NCBI RefSeq assembly: GCF_016862115.1
Contig: NZ_BOMI01000002.1
Coordinates: forward strand, 158,748 to 222,747
From: Paractinoplanes deccanensis
Lineage (GTDB): Bacteria; Actinomycetota; Actinomycetes; Mycobacteriales; Micromonosporaceae
Direction of reading: 5' to 3'
DNA length: 64,000 bases
The translations under genes and the position numbers were made by a program. The first letter of the stretch is position 1. Every line of letters starts with the position of its first letter. Below are positions 32,692 through 41,460 of this stretch, in pieces. Under the pieces are notes generated by a model that saw nothing but the letters and a program-made list of their open reading frames with translations, had not been told where the DNA came from and searched no databases.

Positions 32692-33497
32692 ACGGTGCCG
32701 GTCACCGCCCAGATCGTGAGCACCGCGAGGAAGTCGCCGCGGGCGCCGGCCTCCTCGACGTGCGAGAACCACTTCTCCCGGACGCCCGGCGCGGTCAGCC
32801 ACGAGTCGGCCGGCACGCCCGGGTTGAGCATCGGCAGCACCACCGCGGCTGACGCGGGGCTCGGGAACAGGCACGTCACCGGGACCGCGCCGACGTCGCG
32901 CAGGCCCTTGCCGACGAGGCGGCGCCGCAGCGTGCGGCCCATGTCGGCCCGTCGTGGCGTGAGCCGGCCGTGCATGTCGTCGATGACCGTGCGGGCCAGC
33001 GCGGGCGGCACGCCGTCGAAGGCCAGCGACGTCCAGTCGGTGTCGATGAGGCAGACGCGGCCGCCGGGCCGGGTCACCCGGATCAGCTCGGCGATGGCGC
33101 CGTCGACGTCGTCGACGTGCTGGAGCACCCGCTCGCACCACACGCCGTCGACGCTGCCGGCCGGCAGGTCGATCGAGGCGATGTCGCCGGCGACGTAGCG
33201 CACGTCGCTGCCGTCGTGGCGCTCGACCGCGGCGGCGATGATCGCGGCCGACGAGTCGAGGGCGATCACCTCGCCACCGGTCTCGCGGGCCAGCATGCGC
33301 GCGACGTCGCCCGCGCCGCAGCCCGCGTCGAGCATGCGCCAGCCCTGCTCGGGACGCAGCGCCTCGAGGGCCATGCGGCGCACCCGGCGGATCTCCGGAT
33401 GGCGGCCCATCTCCTCGAGCGCGGCGAGCAGCATCGCGGTCAGCTCGCGTGGCTGGCCGTCAAGGTCGGCCCAGGGGGTGCGCTCGATCTGCTTCAT
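32688..33497 (-). CDS. Class I SAM-dependent methyltransferase
   Basis: A 269-residue UbiE/Methyltransf_11-type enzyme. SAM motif I MLDAGCGAGDVARML lies near residue 57, the acidic motif II is VIALDSSAA, and the post-I DGVWCERVLQHV is present. The C-terminal third is a lid domain. The substrate is unknown. ATG 33497 (MKQIERTPW) is preferred over 33548, which adds 17 residues with poor conservation character. The tail overlaps the YqeB-like gene by 4 bp. Confidence 0.87.
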   Translation of the reverse strand: MKQIERTPWADLDGQPRELTAMLLAALEEMGRHPEIRRVRRMALEALRPEQGWRMLDAGCGAGDVARMLARETGGEVIALDSSAAIIAAAVERHDGSDVRYVAGDIASIDLPAGSVDGVWCERVLQHVDDVDGAIAELIRVTRPGGRVCLIDTDWTSLAFDGVPPALARTVIDDMHGRLTPRRADMGRTLRRRLVGKGLRDVGAVPVTCLFPSPASAAVVLPMLNPGVPADSWLTAPGVREKWFSHVEEAGARGDFLAVLTIWAVTGTV

Positions 33498-33688
33498 GCG
33501 GCAAATGTTGACGCAAGAAATGCTTCGCACCACGGCCCCGTCACTCATCCGACAGGAGGGAACACACAGAGTGCTCAGATCGTCGCGCTTCCCGTCGATG
33601 GGCGATCGGTGCGGATCCCTCGGGACAACCTGAAGCGCGCCCGGCTCGCGGCGGTCAGCGTCGGCTCGGCCGGGCTGCTGTCCCAGGT

Positions 33689-35026
33689 GTGCCCCAACTC
33701 GGCAACCCGGGGCGCTCCGAGGCCTACGTGCGGCTCGCGGCGGTCGCGATCGTCGCGCTTCTCGTCCTGATCATTCTGGCGTACGCCCGTGAGCGCTCCC
33801 CGTGGTGGACGGTGCCCCTCGTTCCGGCGCTGATCGCGGTCGGCGGCGCGGGGCTGCGGGACCCGCTCGGCGCGCTGGCCCTGGCGCTCGCGTCCACGGT
33901 CGCGCTCTCCCTCTACGGCTCGCGGACCCAGTGGGCGGCGCGGCTGCTCCTCGCGTCCGCCGCCTACCCCGCCGCGGTGGCCATCTCGCCCGACTCGCTG
34001 GGCCGGCACCTGTCCTGGCACGACGGCAATGTGCTCGCCCTCATCCCCCAGCTGCTGCTGATGGCGTTCCTGACCCGCGGCATCTACCGGGCCCTGCGCC
34101 GCCAGGAACGGGCCGCCGCCCGCGAGGCCCTGCTCGCCCAGGCCGGCTCCGCCATGCTCGGCGTCACCGACGTCGCCCGCATCCGCGAGACCGGCCGCCG
34201 CACCGCCGAGGCGCTGGTCGCCCTCCACCCCGGCGTCGCCCTGCTCGTCGTGCGCCGCGACTGCCGAGGACGGCACATCGCCAACCTGGCCGGCGTACCC
34301 GCCGGGTTGCGCGGCCGTCGCCTCGCCGAGCTCGACGACCTGAAGGCTCTGTTGCCAGGCTTGCGCACGTGGCACTTCCACGCGCTCTCCGCCGACGTCG
34401 AGGTGGCCGTCGCCGGCCGCCGCGCGGTGCCGCCGGAGGTGATGGACGCGTTCCGCACGCTGTCCCATCAGGTGATGCTCGCCGAGGGCGGCTGCCTCGC
34501 GCACGCCGAGCTGGAGCACATCGCCCACCACGACCACCTGACCCAGCTGCCGAACCGGGCGAAGTTCCTGCGCGCCGTCGGCGCCGCGCTGGCCGGCCCG
34601 GACCCGGTCGCCCTGCTCAACGTCGACCTCGACGACTTCAAGCAGGTCAACGACTCGTACGGGCACGCCGCCGGCGACGAGCTCCTGATGGAGATCGCGG
34701 CCCGCCTGGCCTCGGCCGCCGAGGGCCGGGGCCTGGCCGGGCGCTTCGGCGGCGACGAGTTCGCCCTGCTGCTCACCGACCCGGCGGAGGCCCCGGCGGT
34801 CGCCGCCCGGCTCTGCGAGCACCTGTCCCAGCCGGTACGGCTCACCGCGGCCACCGTGACCGTGGGCGCCAGCATCGGCGTGGCCGTCGCCGAGCCCGGC
34901 ATCACCGCCAAGGAGCTGACCCGCCGCGCCGACCTGGCCATGTACGCCGCCAAGACGCTGGGCAAGAACCGCACCGAGACGTACTCGGCTTCGGCTTCGG
35001 GGGCGTCGCACCCGCTCGCCGCCTGA
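33689..35026 (+). CDS. Membrane diguanylate cyclase (GGDEF)
   Basis: A 445-residue protein predicted to synthesise cyclic-di-GMP. Three or four membrane helices occupy residues about 14-130, followed by a GAF-like middle region and a GGDEF domain (about 280-435) with intact GGDEF at 354-358 in GRFGGDEFALLL and the substrate motif LDDFKQVNDSYGHAAGDELL. The inhibitory I-site RxxD is absent: the positions read EGRG. GTG 33689 is the longest start; GTG 33728 nearer the first helix is possible. It is followed by a TPR-like gene after 13 bp. Confidence 0.9.
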   Translation: MPQLGNPGRSEAYVRLAAVAIVALLVLIILAYARERSPWWTVPLVPALIAVGGAGLRDPLGALALALASTVALSLYGSRTQWAARLLLASAAYPAAVAISPDSLGRHLSWHDGNVLALIPQLLLMAFLTRGIYRALRRQERAAAREALLAQAGSAMLGVTDVARIRETGRRTAEALVALHPGVALLVVRRDCRGRHIANLAGVPAGLRGRRLAELDDLKALLPGLRTWHFHALSADVEVAVAGRRAVPPEVMDAFRTLSHQVMLAEGGCLAHAELEHIAHHDHLTQLPNRAKFLRAVGAALAGPDPVALLNVDLDDFKQVNDSYGHAAGDELLMEIAARLASAAEGRGLAGRFGGDEFALLLTDPAEAPAVAARLCEHLSQPVRLTAATVTVGASIGVAVAEPGITAKELTRRADLAMYAAKTLGKNRTETYSASASGASHPLAA

Positions 35027-35039
35027 GTAAGCTGCATCG

Positions 35040-35504
35040 ATGACCACCGACGCCGTTCTCGCCCGCATCGGTGAGGGCGTGGCCCTCAACCACCACCAGG
35101 GCCGGCGCGCCGACGCCCGCGACCTGTTCGCCGAGGTCTGGGCCGAGATCGGCGGCGAGGACGGCGACCCGCTGCACGTCTGCGTCCTCGCCCACTCGAT
35201 GGCCGACGTGCAGGACGACGTCCGCGAGGAACTGCTCTGGGACGAGCGCGCCCTGGCCGCCGCCGACCGGCTGCCCGAGTCCCGGCTCGCCGAGTCCGGC
35301 GCCGGGCTGTCCGTGGCCGGCCTCTATCCGTCGCTGCACCTCAACCTCGCCGACTGCCACCGCAAGCTCGGCGACCTCGACCGCGCCCGCGAGCACCTCG
35401 ACCGGGCGCGGGCGACGATCGGCGCGCTCGGTGACGACGACTACGGCCGGCTGATCAAGTCCGGGCTGGCGGAACTGGACCGGCAGCTCTCGCCCCAGGG
35501 GTAG
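35040..35504 (+). CDS. TPR-like hypothetical protein
   Basis: A 154-residue, entirely helical, acidic protein. Two helix pairs resemble tetratricopeptide repeats: GVALNHHQGRRADARDLFAE near the start and LNLADCHRKLGDLDRAREHL near residue 105. Such modules bind other proteins. It starts 13 bp after the diguanylate cyclase and probably shares its transcript. No specific family was recognised. Confidence 0.8.
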   Translation: MTTDAVLARIGEGVALNHHQGRRADARDLFAEVWAEIGGEDGDPLHVCVLAHSMADVQDDVREELLWDERALAAADRLPESRLAESGAGLSVAGLYPSLHLNLADCHRKLGDLDRAREHLDRARATIGALGDDDYGRLIKSGLAELDRQLSPQG

Positions 35505-35535
35505 CCGGACAGGCGGGTATGGCAGGCTTTTCGGC

Positions 35536-36561
35536 ATGAGTGACGCGGTGCGGTTCGGGCTTGTCGGCTACGGCTCGGGTGGGCGGATCTTCCACGCCCC
35601 GTTGATCGCCTCCGCGGCGAACATCGAGTTCGTCGGCGTGGTCACCACGAACGAGGAGCGCCGCGCCGAGGTGGCGAAGCAGTACCCGCAGGCGACCGCG
35701 TTCGACTCGATCGCGGAGCTGGCGGCGGCGGGCGCCGAGGCCGTCACGATCTCGACGCCGGTGGCCACGCACGCGCAGCTGGCGCTCGAGGCGATCGCCC
35801 ACGGTCTCAGCGTCGTCGTCGACAAGCCGTTCGCCATGGACGCCGACGCGGCGCGCGAGGTCGTGGCGGCCGCCAAGGACAAGGGCGTGCGGCTCAGCGT
35901 CTACCAGAACAGGCGCTGGGACTCGGACCTGCTGACCATCCGCCGGCTCATCGCCGACGGACAGCTCGGCCAGATCCGGCGCTTCGAGTCGCGCTTCGAA
36001 CGGTGGCAGCCGCAGCGCAAGGTCGGCGCGGCCGGCGGCGGCACGCTCATGGACTTCGGCTCCCACCTGGTCGACCAGGCGCTGCTCCTGCACGGCCCGG
36101 CCGTGCGGGTGTACGCGGAGATGCGCGGCAGCGGCGAGTTCGACGACGACATGTTCGTGGCGCTGCACCACGTCAACGGCGTCGAATCGCACCTGTGGGG
36201 CAGCTGGCGGCAGGCCGCGCCCGGCCCTCGCTTCCGGGTCAGCGGCACGACGGCCACCTTCGTCACCGGCTTCGACGGCAGCATCGACGTGCAGGAGGAG
36301 CTGCTCAAGGGCGGCAAGTCCCCCGCCGACCTGGGCGACCGGTGGGGCGTCGAGAGCAGCCAGGGCAAGCTCTTCCGCGGCGACGAGGGCACCCCGGTGC
36401 CGACCGAGCGCGGCCGCTGGGACACGTACTATCCGGCCTTCGCGGCGGCGGTCCGCGGTGCGGGCCCGGTGCCGGTCGACCCGCAGGACGCCGTACGGAC
36501 GATGACGGTCCTCGACGCGGCCCGGCGCAGCGCGCGCACGGGCGAGGCGATCCGCCTCTAG
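35536..36561 (+). CDS. Gfo/Idh/MocA-family oxidoreductase
   Basis: A 341-residue NAD(P)-dependent sugar or inositol-type dehydrogenase. The Rossmann motif GLVGYGSGGRIFHAPLI lies at residues 8-24. The EKP-type catalytic motif reads DKPFAMD (about residue 96), and the C-terminal domain contains GGGTLMDFGSHLVDQALLLHG-type residues with the conserved Asp and His. The substrate is unknown. It stands alone between the TPR-like gene and a TetR gene running the other way. Confidence 0.92.
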   Translation: MSDAVRFGLVGYGSGGRIFHAPLIASAANIEFVGVVTTNEERRAEVAKQYPQATAFDSIAELAAAGAEAVTISTPVATHAQLALEAIAHGLSVVVDKPFAMDADAAREVVAAAKDKGVRLSVYQNRRWDSDLLTIRRLIADGQLGQIRRFESRFERWQPQRKVGAAGGGTLMDFGSHLVDQALLLHGPAVRVYAEMRGSGEFDDDMFVALHHVNGVESHLWGSWRQAAPGPRFRVSGTTATFVTGFDGSIDVQEELLKGGKSPADLGDRWGVESSQGKLFRGDEGTPVPTERGRWDTYYPAFAAAVRGAGPVPVDPQDAVRTMTVLDAARRSARTGEAIRL

Positions 36562-36570
36562 ACCCGCCTC

Positions 36571-37125
36571 CTACACCCTGATGCCGCTCAGGGCGAAGCC
36601 GAGCACGCGCTCGCGCTGAGCGTCGTCCACGAACGTCGCTCCGGTGAGGCCGGCGATCATGCGCAGGACGTCGTCGAAGCTGGCGTCCGTGCGCACCTCG
36701 CCGGACGCCTGAGCGCGCTCGAACAGCGGCTCGCCCGCCGCGTACATGGTCGCTCGGCACGCCCGGAACATCTCGGAGTCGCGGTTGAGCGCCTCGACGA
36801 CCGCGCGCTTCGTCGCCGCGTACCGCACGAACTGCTCGAGCCAGGCGCTCAGCGCCTGCCAGGGCGGCAGCGGCGAGACCCTCTCGGCGACCTGGTGCAG
36901 CTGGTTGATCTCGTCGACGTAGACGGCCTCGAACAGGTCCTGCCGCGTCGGGAAGTTGCGGTAGAGCGTGCCGATGCCCACGCCCGCGCGCCGCGCGATG
37001 TCCTCTAGCGACGCGTCGGTGCCGTGCTCGGCGAACGCCTCGCGGGCCGCGGCGAGCAGCGCGTCGAAGTTTCGCCGTGCGTCCGCGCGCTGTGGCCGGC
37101 GTACGGCGACGGGCACGTCAGTCAT
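36571..37125 (-). CDS. TetR/AcrR-family repressor of the adjacent MFS pump
   Basis: A 184-residue regulator with helix-turn-helix ASLEDIARRAGVGIGTLYRN (about residues 34-53) and a TetR C-terminal domain of the SbtR-like type. ATG 37125 is chosen because AGGAGG lies 6 nt upstream; a GTG at 37140 would swallow that site. The gene is divergent from the MFS transporter, and the palindromes at 37161-37196 are its likely operator. A toxic efflux substrate is the probable inducer. Confidence 0.93.
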   Translation of the reverse strand: MTDVPVAVRRPQRADARRNFDALLAAAREAFAEHGTDASLEDIARRAGVGIGTLYRNFPTRQDLFEAVYVDEINQLHQVAERVSPLPPWQALSAWLEQFVRYAATKRAVVEALNRDSEMFRACRATMYAAGEPLFERAQASGEVRTDASFDDVLRMIAGLTGATFVDDAQRERVLGFALSGIRV

Positions 37126-37152
37126 GGTGATCCTCCTCACGCCCTCCGGCCG

Positions 37153-37196
37153 TTGCGAACCGGAGGCATGCCTCCGCTAATGTGGAGGCATGCCTC
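37153..37196 (+). promoter_or_regulatory. Leaderless promoter with double TetR operator
   Basis: CGGAGGCATGCCTCCG (37161-37176, perfect palindrome) is repeated as GAGGCATGCCTC (37185-37196), centre-to-centre 22 bp, two helical turns apart. A -35-like TTGCGA (37153-37158) and -10-like TAATGT (37178-37183) flank the first site. The -10 ends 6 nt before ATG 37190, so transcription would start on the ATG itself. Two repressor dimers would cover the promoter and start codon. Confidence 0.75.
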
Positions 37197-38617
37197 GACT
37201 TTATCAGAGCAAGCCGCGAACGACCTTCGCGGTGCTGGCCGCCGCCGCGGCGGCCTTCTCGCTCATGCAGTCGCTGGTGACGCCGGTTCTGCCGACGATC
37301 CAGCAGGACCTGCACACGTCCACCGGCACGGTCACGTGGGTGCTCACCGCCTGGTTGCTGTCCGCGTCGGTCGCCACCCCGCTCATGGGCCGCATCGCCG
37401 ACATGCTCGGCAAGGACCGCACGCTGCTGGTCGCGCTCGCCGCGATCGCCGTCGGCTGCCTGATCGCCGCGATCGCCCCCAACGTCACCGTCCTCATCGT
37501 GGCCCGCGTCCTGCAGGGCCTCGGCGGCGCCGTCTTCCCCGTCTCGTTCGGCATCATCCGCGACGAGTTCCCCGCCGAGCGCGTCTCGTCGGCCGTCGGC
37601 ATCCTCGCCGCCGTCATCGCCACCGGCAGCGGCCTCGGCATCGTCCTGGCCGGCCCGATCGTCGGCGCGCTCGACTGGCGCTGGCTGTTCTGGATCCCGA
37701 TGGCCGTCGTCACCGTGGTCGCCCTCGCGGCCTGGCGCCTGATCCCTGCCTCCCCGGTGCGCACCCCCGGCAAGGTCAACTGGCTCGCCGCGGCCCTGCT
37801 GTCGGCCTGGCTCGTCGCCCTGCTGCTGCCGCTGAGCAAGGCCACCGCGTGGGGCTGGACCTCCGGCCGCACGATCGGGCTGCTGACCGCCGCGGTCGTG
37901 CTCTTCGCCGCGTGGTTGCTTGCCGAGGTCCGCTCCGCGAACCCGCTGATCGACATGCGGATGATGCGGCTGCCCGCGGTCTGGACCACCAACCTGGTCG
38001 CCCTGCTCTTCGGCGCCGCGATGTTCGGCGTCTTCGCCTTCCTGCCCCAGCTCGTCCAGGTGCCCCGCGCGTCCGGCTACGGCTTCGGCGCCTCGGTCAC
38101 CGAAGCCGGCCTGATCATGCTGCCGATGCTGGTGACGATGGCCGTCTTCGGCTCGCTGAGCGGCCCGCTGACCCGCTGGCTGAGCGGCAAGGCGCAGCTG
38201 TTGATCGGCGCCGGGCTGGGCACGCTCGCCTCGCTCTCCTTCGCCCTGGAGCACCACGACAAGGCGGCCATCGCGGTGGCCGGCGGCGTCTTCGGCGTGG
38301 GCCTCGGCCTCGTCTACTCCTCCATGATCAACCTGATCGTCCAGGCCGTCCCCCGCCACCAGACCGGCGCCGCGAGCGGCATGAACACCAACATCCGCAC
38401 CATCGGCGCCTCCATCGGCACCGCTGTCGTCAGCTCGGTGATCACCGCCCACCCGGGGCCCGCCGGCCTGCCCGCCGAGTCCGGGTACACGATCTCCTTC
38501 CTGATCCTCGCCGCGCTCGGCGCCGCCGCCCTGCTGGTCCCCACGGCCCGCCGCGCGGCGGCCGAGGAGAAGCCCGAGCCGGAGGTGCTGCCCGAGCTCT
38601 CGCCCGTCGAAGTCTGA
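37190..38617 (+). CDS. MFS multidrug transporter, DHA2 (EmrB/QacA) type
   Basis: A 475-residue proton-coupled efflux pump with about 14 membrane helices. Motifs include TPVLPTIQQDL in helix 1, LTAWLLSASVATPLMGRIAD (motif A region) and ARVLQGLGGAVFPVSFGIIR. Residues 455-475 form a charged tail. ATG 37190 lies inside the second operator and has no separated ribosome-binding site, in line with a leaderless transcript. Repression by the divergent TetR protein is expected. Confidence 0.93.
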   Translation: MPRLYQSKPRTTFAVLAAAAAAFSLMQSLVTPVLPTIQQDLHTSTGTVTWVLTAWLLSASVATPLMGRIADMLGKDRTLLVALAAIAVGCLIAAIAPNVTVLIVARVLQGLGGAVFPVSFGIIRDEFPAERVSSAVGILAAVIATGSGLGIVLAGPIVGALDWRWLFWIPMAVVTVVALAAWRLIPASPVRTPGKVNWLAAALLSAWLVALLLPLSKATAWGWTSGRTIGLLTAAVVLFAAWLLAEVRSANPLIDMRMMRLPAVWTTNLVALLFGAAMFGVFAFLPQLVQVPRASGYGFGASVTEAGLIMLPMLVTMAVFGSLSGPLTRWLSGKAQLLIGAGLGTLASLSFALEHHDKAAIAVAGGVFGVGLGLVYSSMINLIVQAVPRHQTGAASGMNTNIRTIGASIGTAVVSSVITAHPGPAGLPAESGYTISFLILAALGAAALLVPTARRAAAEEKPEPEVLPELSPVEV

Positions 38618-38670
38618 CGCGTCTGACGCGTCTGACGGATCATGGTCGGGTTCGCCGGAACCCGGCCATG
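38612..38670 (+). terminator. 9-bp triplicate and 13-bp hairpin after the MFS gene
   Basis: GTCTGACGC is repeated three times from 38612, beginning at the MFS stop codon. A hairpin follows with arms CATGGTCGGGTTC (38641-38653) and GAACCCGGCCATG (38658-38670), 12 of 13 Watson-Crick pairs and a GCCG loop. There is no T-run, so termination would be of the GC-hairpin type. It also marks the left edge of the transposase remnant. Confidence 0.5.
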
Positions 38671-39617
38671 CTCGTGCAGTGGTGCGGTCGCGGGCCGGTT
38701 TTCGCGGGTGGAGCCACGTCGGTTGGCGTTCGCCTACGTGCGGGGGTTGCTGGCGCCGTTGGAACGGCGTAACGGGTGGACGATCGCTGAGCATGCCGGC
38801 CGGCGTTCACCGAACGCGGTGCAGGAGATGCTGTACAGCCCGTGCTGGGGTCCGGATTTGGTGCGTGACGACATCCGTGGCTATCTGGTGGAGCACCTCG
38901 GTGACCCCGAGGGTGTGCTGATCGCTGATGACACCGGGTTCGTGAAGAAGGGCGTGCGGTCGGCCGGGGTGCAGCGGCAGTACTCCGGCACGGCGGGCAA
39001 GGTCGAGAACTGCCAGATCGGCACGTTCCTGGCCTACGCCTCGCGCCGACGAGGCGTTCGGGCAGAACCCCGGCCTGCGGGACTGGCTTGAGGAGCGGGA
39101 CATCGCGTATGTGATGGCCACCCGCAACAACGACGAGGTGGCGGCCGGGCTGCACACCGTCAGCCCGGTCAAGACCATGATCGAGGCCGTTCGAGCCGGG
39201 GCGTGGCGGCGGATGTCCTGCGGCGACGGCGCCCACGGCCCCCGCGTCTACGACTGGGCGTGGACCCCGATCCGCACCGAGTTCGCCCACGACCGCCGCG
39301 GTTGGGTCCTGGCCCACCGGTCGATCAGCACCGGCGAGATCGCCTACTACCGGTGCTTCGGCCGGCGCGGCACCCGGCTACGGGACCTGGTCCGGGTCGC
39401 CGGGACCCGGTGGGCGATCGAGGAGTCGTTTCAGACGGCGAAGAACGAGGTCGGCCTGGACCAGTACCAGGTTCGCCGTTACGACGCCTGGTATGCCCAC
39501 ATCACCCTGGCCATGGCCGCTGCGGCGTTCCTGGTCGTGACCCGCGCTACCGAGGCCGCAAAGGGGGCCTCGGAACAGGCGACGGCAAGCCCAACGACAT
39601 CGGGTCGCAGTTACTAA
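38642..39617 (+). pseudogene. Decayed IS701-type DDE transposase
   Basis: The first part (frame of 38642, stop at 39091) gives VAGRFSRVEPRR and LIADDTGFVKKG with the first catalytic Asp, up to IGTFLAYAS. The rest continues in another frame from about 39045 (ADEAFGQNPGLRDWLEERD, then WAIEESFQTAKNEVGLDQYQ with the catalytic Glu). Compared with my memory of the family, about 55 residues are missing at the junction near 39041-39047 and the N-terminus is replaced. No terminal inverted repeats or target duplication were found, so it is an inactive fossil. Its last 4 bp overlap the HNH gene. Confidence 0.85.
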
Positions 39618-40912
39618 TGGCGCGGGTGGTAGAGATTGCGGCGCGGATGTCGTTGGGCGTCGGCCTCGGGCAGGTAAATGAACTCGGGGAGCCCATCGGC
39701 GCCGAGGCGGATACGCCAGCTCGTGTCGGGATGGTGGACCACACGGTGGTGGGTCCGGCAGAGCAAGACCAAGTTGTCCAAGCTGGTAGCCCCGCCGCTC
39801 GCCCAGGAAATGATGTGATGAGCGTCGGTCCAGCGGGGTGGACGGTCGCAGTCGGGGAAAGCGCAACCGCGGTCCCGCACATGCAGCGCACGGCGCAGGG
39901 CGCCGGTGGCGAGGCGGCGGGTGCGGCCGATGTCGAGGACCTGCCCGGCGCCGCCGAGCACGACGGGCAGGATCCGGGCGTCGCAGGCCATCCGCCGGGC
40001 CGTCTCGCCGGACAGCCTCTCGCCGGAGTCGGTGGTGGCGGCGCCGAGGGCTTGGGTGAGCGGGTCGTAGCCGATCGTGACCGCGACCTGGGCGGCTTCC
40101 CCACCGCTGTCGGGTAGGTCGCCGGAGCGCAGGGCGAGCCGGCACACGTCGACCAGGGCGTCCGCGCGCCGCTGAGCCGGACGGCGATCGTCACCCGCGA
40201 CCGGGGCACACAACGGCTCGAGGGCGGCGCGCACCGTGGCGGCGTCTTCGACACTGAGGCGCCCGGACAACCGCACGATCCCGTCGCGCGGCATCGACCA
40301 GGTGAACTCGCGCGCCTGGTGAGCGCGAGCCTCCTGCCGGGCCAACGCGGCCGCCTCGGCACGCTCGGCCAGGTGCGGGGCGACGTGCGCGAGGATGCGC
40401 TGGCCGACGCGGCGCAACTGGTAGGCGGGCAGCCGCCCGGCCATCTCGATCAGCGTCGTCGTGGCCCGCTGGGTCACCTCCTCGACCTCGCCGGCGCTCA
40501 CGTCGCCGAGCTCGGAGAGCCCGGACCGGACGCTGTCGACGACGTCCGCGATCGCCGCCGCCTGTCGCATGTCGGCGTGCCCGTCGAGCAGAGCCTGCTC
40601 GGCCGCGGGCTGCCGGCCCAGCGCGGCGGCGCGTTCGGTCAGGTCACGCGCCGGGCTCGGGTCGAGCAACAGGACGGTGCGCAGCCAGGCAGCGGTGCCG
40701 CGAGACCCGTGCCGGGCGGGCACACCGCGGGTCTCGGCCTGGCGCACCAGCCGGGCCTGCAGCGCCGAAGCGGCCTGCTCCAGCCGGTAGGCAGCCTGGA
40801 GACAGTCGGTCAGCTCATCGTCGGACAGCGGCCACACCGGCGACGCGGCGAGCTTCGCCGCATCGTCGCTCAGTTGCTGCACGTCCTCCAACACGCACCC
40901 ATCTTCGAACAC
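39614..40912 (-). CDS. DUF222 / HNH-endonuclease-domain protein (13E12 family)
   Basis: A 432-residue protein with an N-terminal helical DUF222 domain (residues about 10-330) and a C-terminal HNH nuclease motif: CAFPDCDRPPRWTDAHHIIS followed by NLVLLCRTHHRVVH, with the two Cys, the HH pair and the Asn-His all present. Members are multicopy in actinobacteria, and their biological role is not established. GTG 40912 (VFEDGCVLEDVQQ) is chosen; the frame stays open to 41377 but the extra stretch looks non-coding. It runs convergently into the dead transposase. Confidence 0.88.
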   Translation of the reverse strand: MFEDGCVLEDVQQLSDDAAKLAASPVWPLSDDELTDCLQAAYRLEQAASALQARLVRQAETRGVPARHGSRGTAAWLRTVLLLDPSPARDLTERAAALGRQPAAEQALLDGHADMRQAAAIADVVDSVRSGLSELGDVSAGEVEEVTQRATTTLIEMAGRLPAYQLRRVGQRILAHVAPHLAERAEAAALARQEARAHQAREFTWSMPRDGIVRLSGRLSVEDAATVRAALEPLCAPVAGDDRRPAQRRADALVDVCRLALRSGDLPDSGGEAAQVAVTIGYDPLTQALGAATTDSGERLSGETARRMACDARILPVVLGGAGQVLDIGRTRRLATGALRRALHVRDRGCAFPDCDRPPRWTDAHHIISWASGGATSLDNLVLLCRTHHRVVHHPDTSWRIRLGADGLPEFIYLPEADAQRHPRRNLYHPRH

Positions 40913-41460
40913 ACGTACGACACTTTTCCCGAGTCGATCATGCCGCGAAGATCGACATTCATCATCTGCAAAGCCGGACCGCAGAGGGCGGCGATGACTG
41001 GGCTCGGCGCACGGTCCGGCTATCGGCCGGAGAGGTCGAGGAGTCCCGGCGCAACGCACGCCTGACTGGTCGAGCGGCACCGGCCGCCGATCCAACGCGT
41101 GACCGGGCGTAGGGGCAGGATGGCGGGACGAATGTCGCGAGGGAAGAGGCCAGCGGAACCGGGGGCGGAGAAGGAAAGCGCGAGACCGAGGGCAACAGGA
41201 GGGAGAGACGGCCAGGGCGACGGATGCAGGGGCGGGATTTGGGGAGGCCGAGCTTCCGCCACCTGGATGGAGGCACATGGGTCCCTCAGCGCATCGATGG
41301 ACGCGGGAGTTCACAGCGCATGGATGGAGGCCCGAGGGTTCACCGCACGTGGATGCAGGCGCGAGGGCACGGGGCATAGGGGAACGGCGCGCCGGGCCAG
41401 GAGACGGAGTTGACGCAGTAGGAGGCGGCTGACGGAACCAGGAAGCGGATCACCCACGCG
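40913..41460. other. 548-bp non-coding gap with purine-rich stretch and degenerate repeats
   Basis: No convincing gene is present. The plus strand of about 41099-41250 is strongly purine-rich. About 41257-41369 contains four diverged copies of a 27-31-bp unit centred on GCATGGATGGAGGC (for example near 41291, 41315 and 41345). The promoter of the HNH gene must lie near 40913-41000. Confidence 0.6.

Noticed and set aside
40913..41377. Extension of the DUF222-HNH frame to 587 codons
   Set aside because: The extra sequence reads through the repeat region and is Ser/Pro/His-rich without similarity to the family start.
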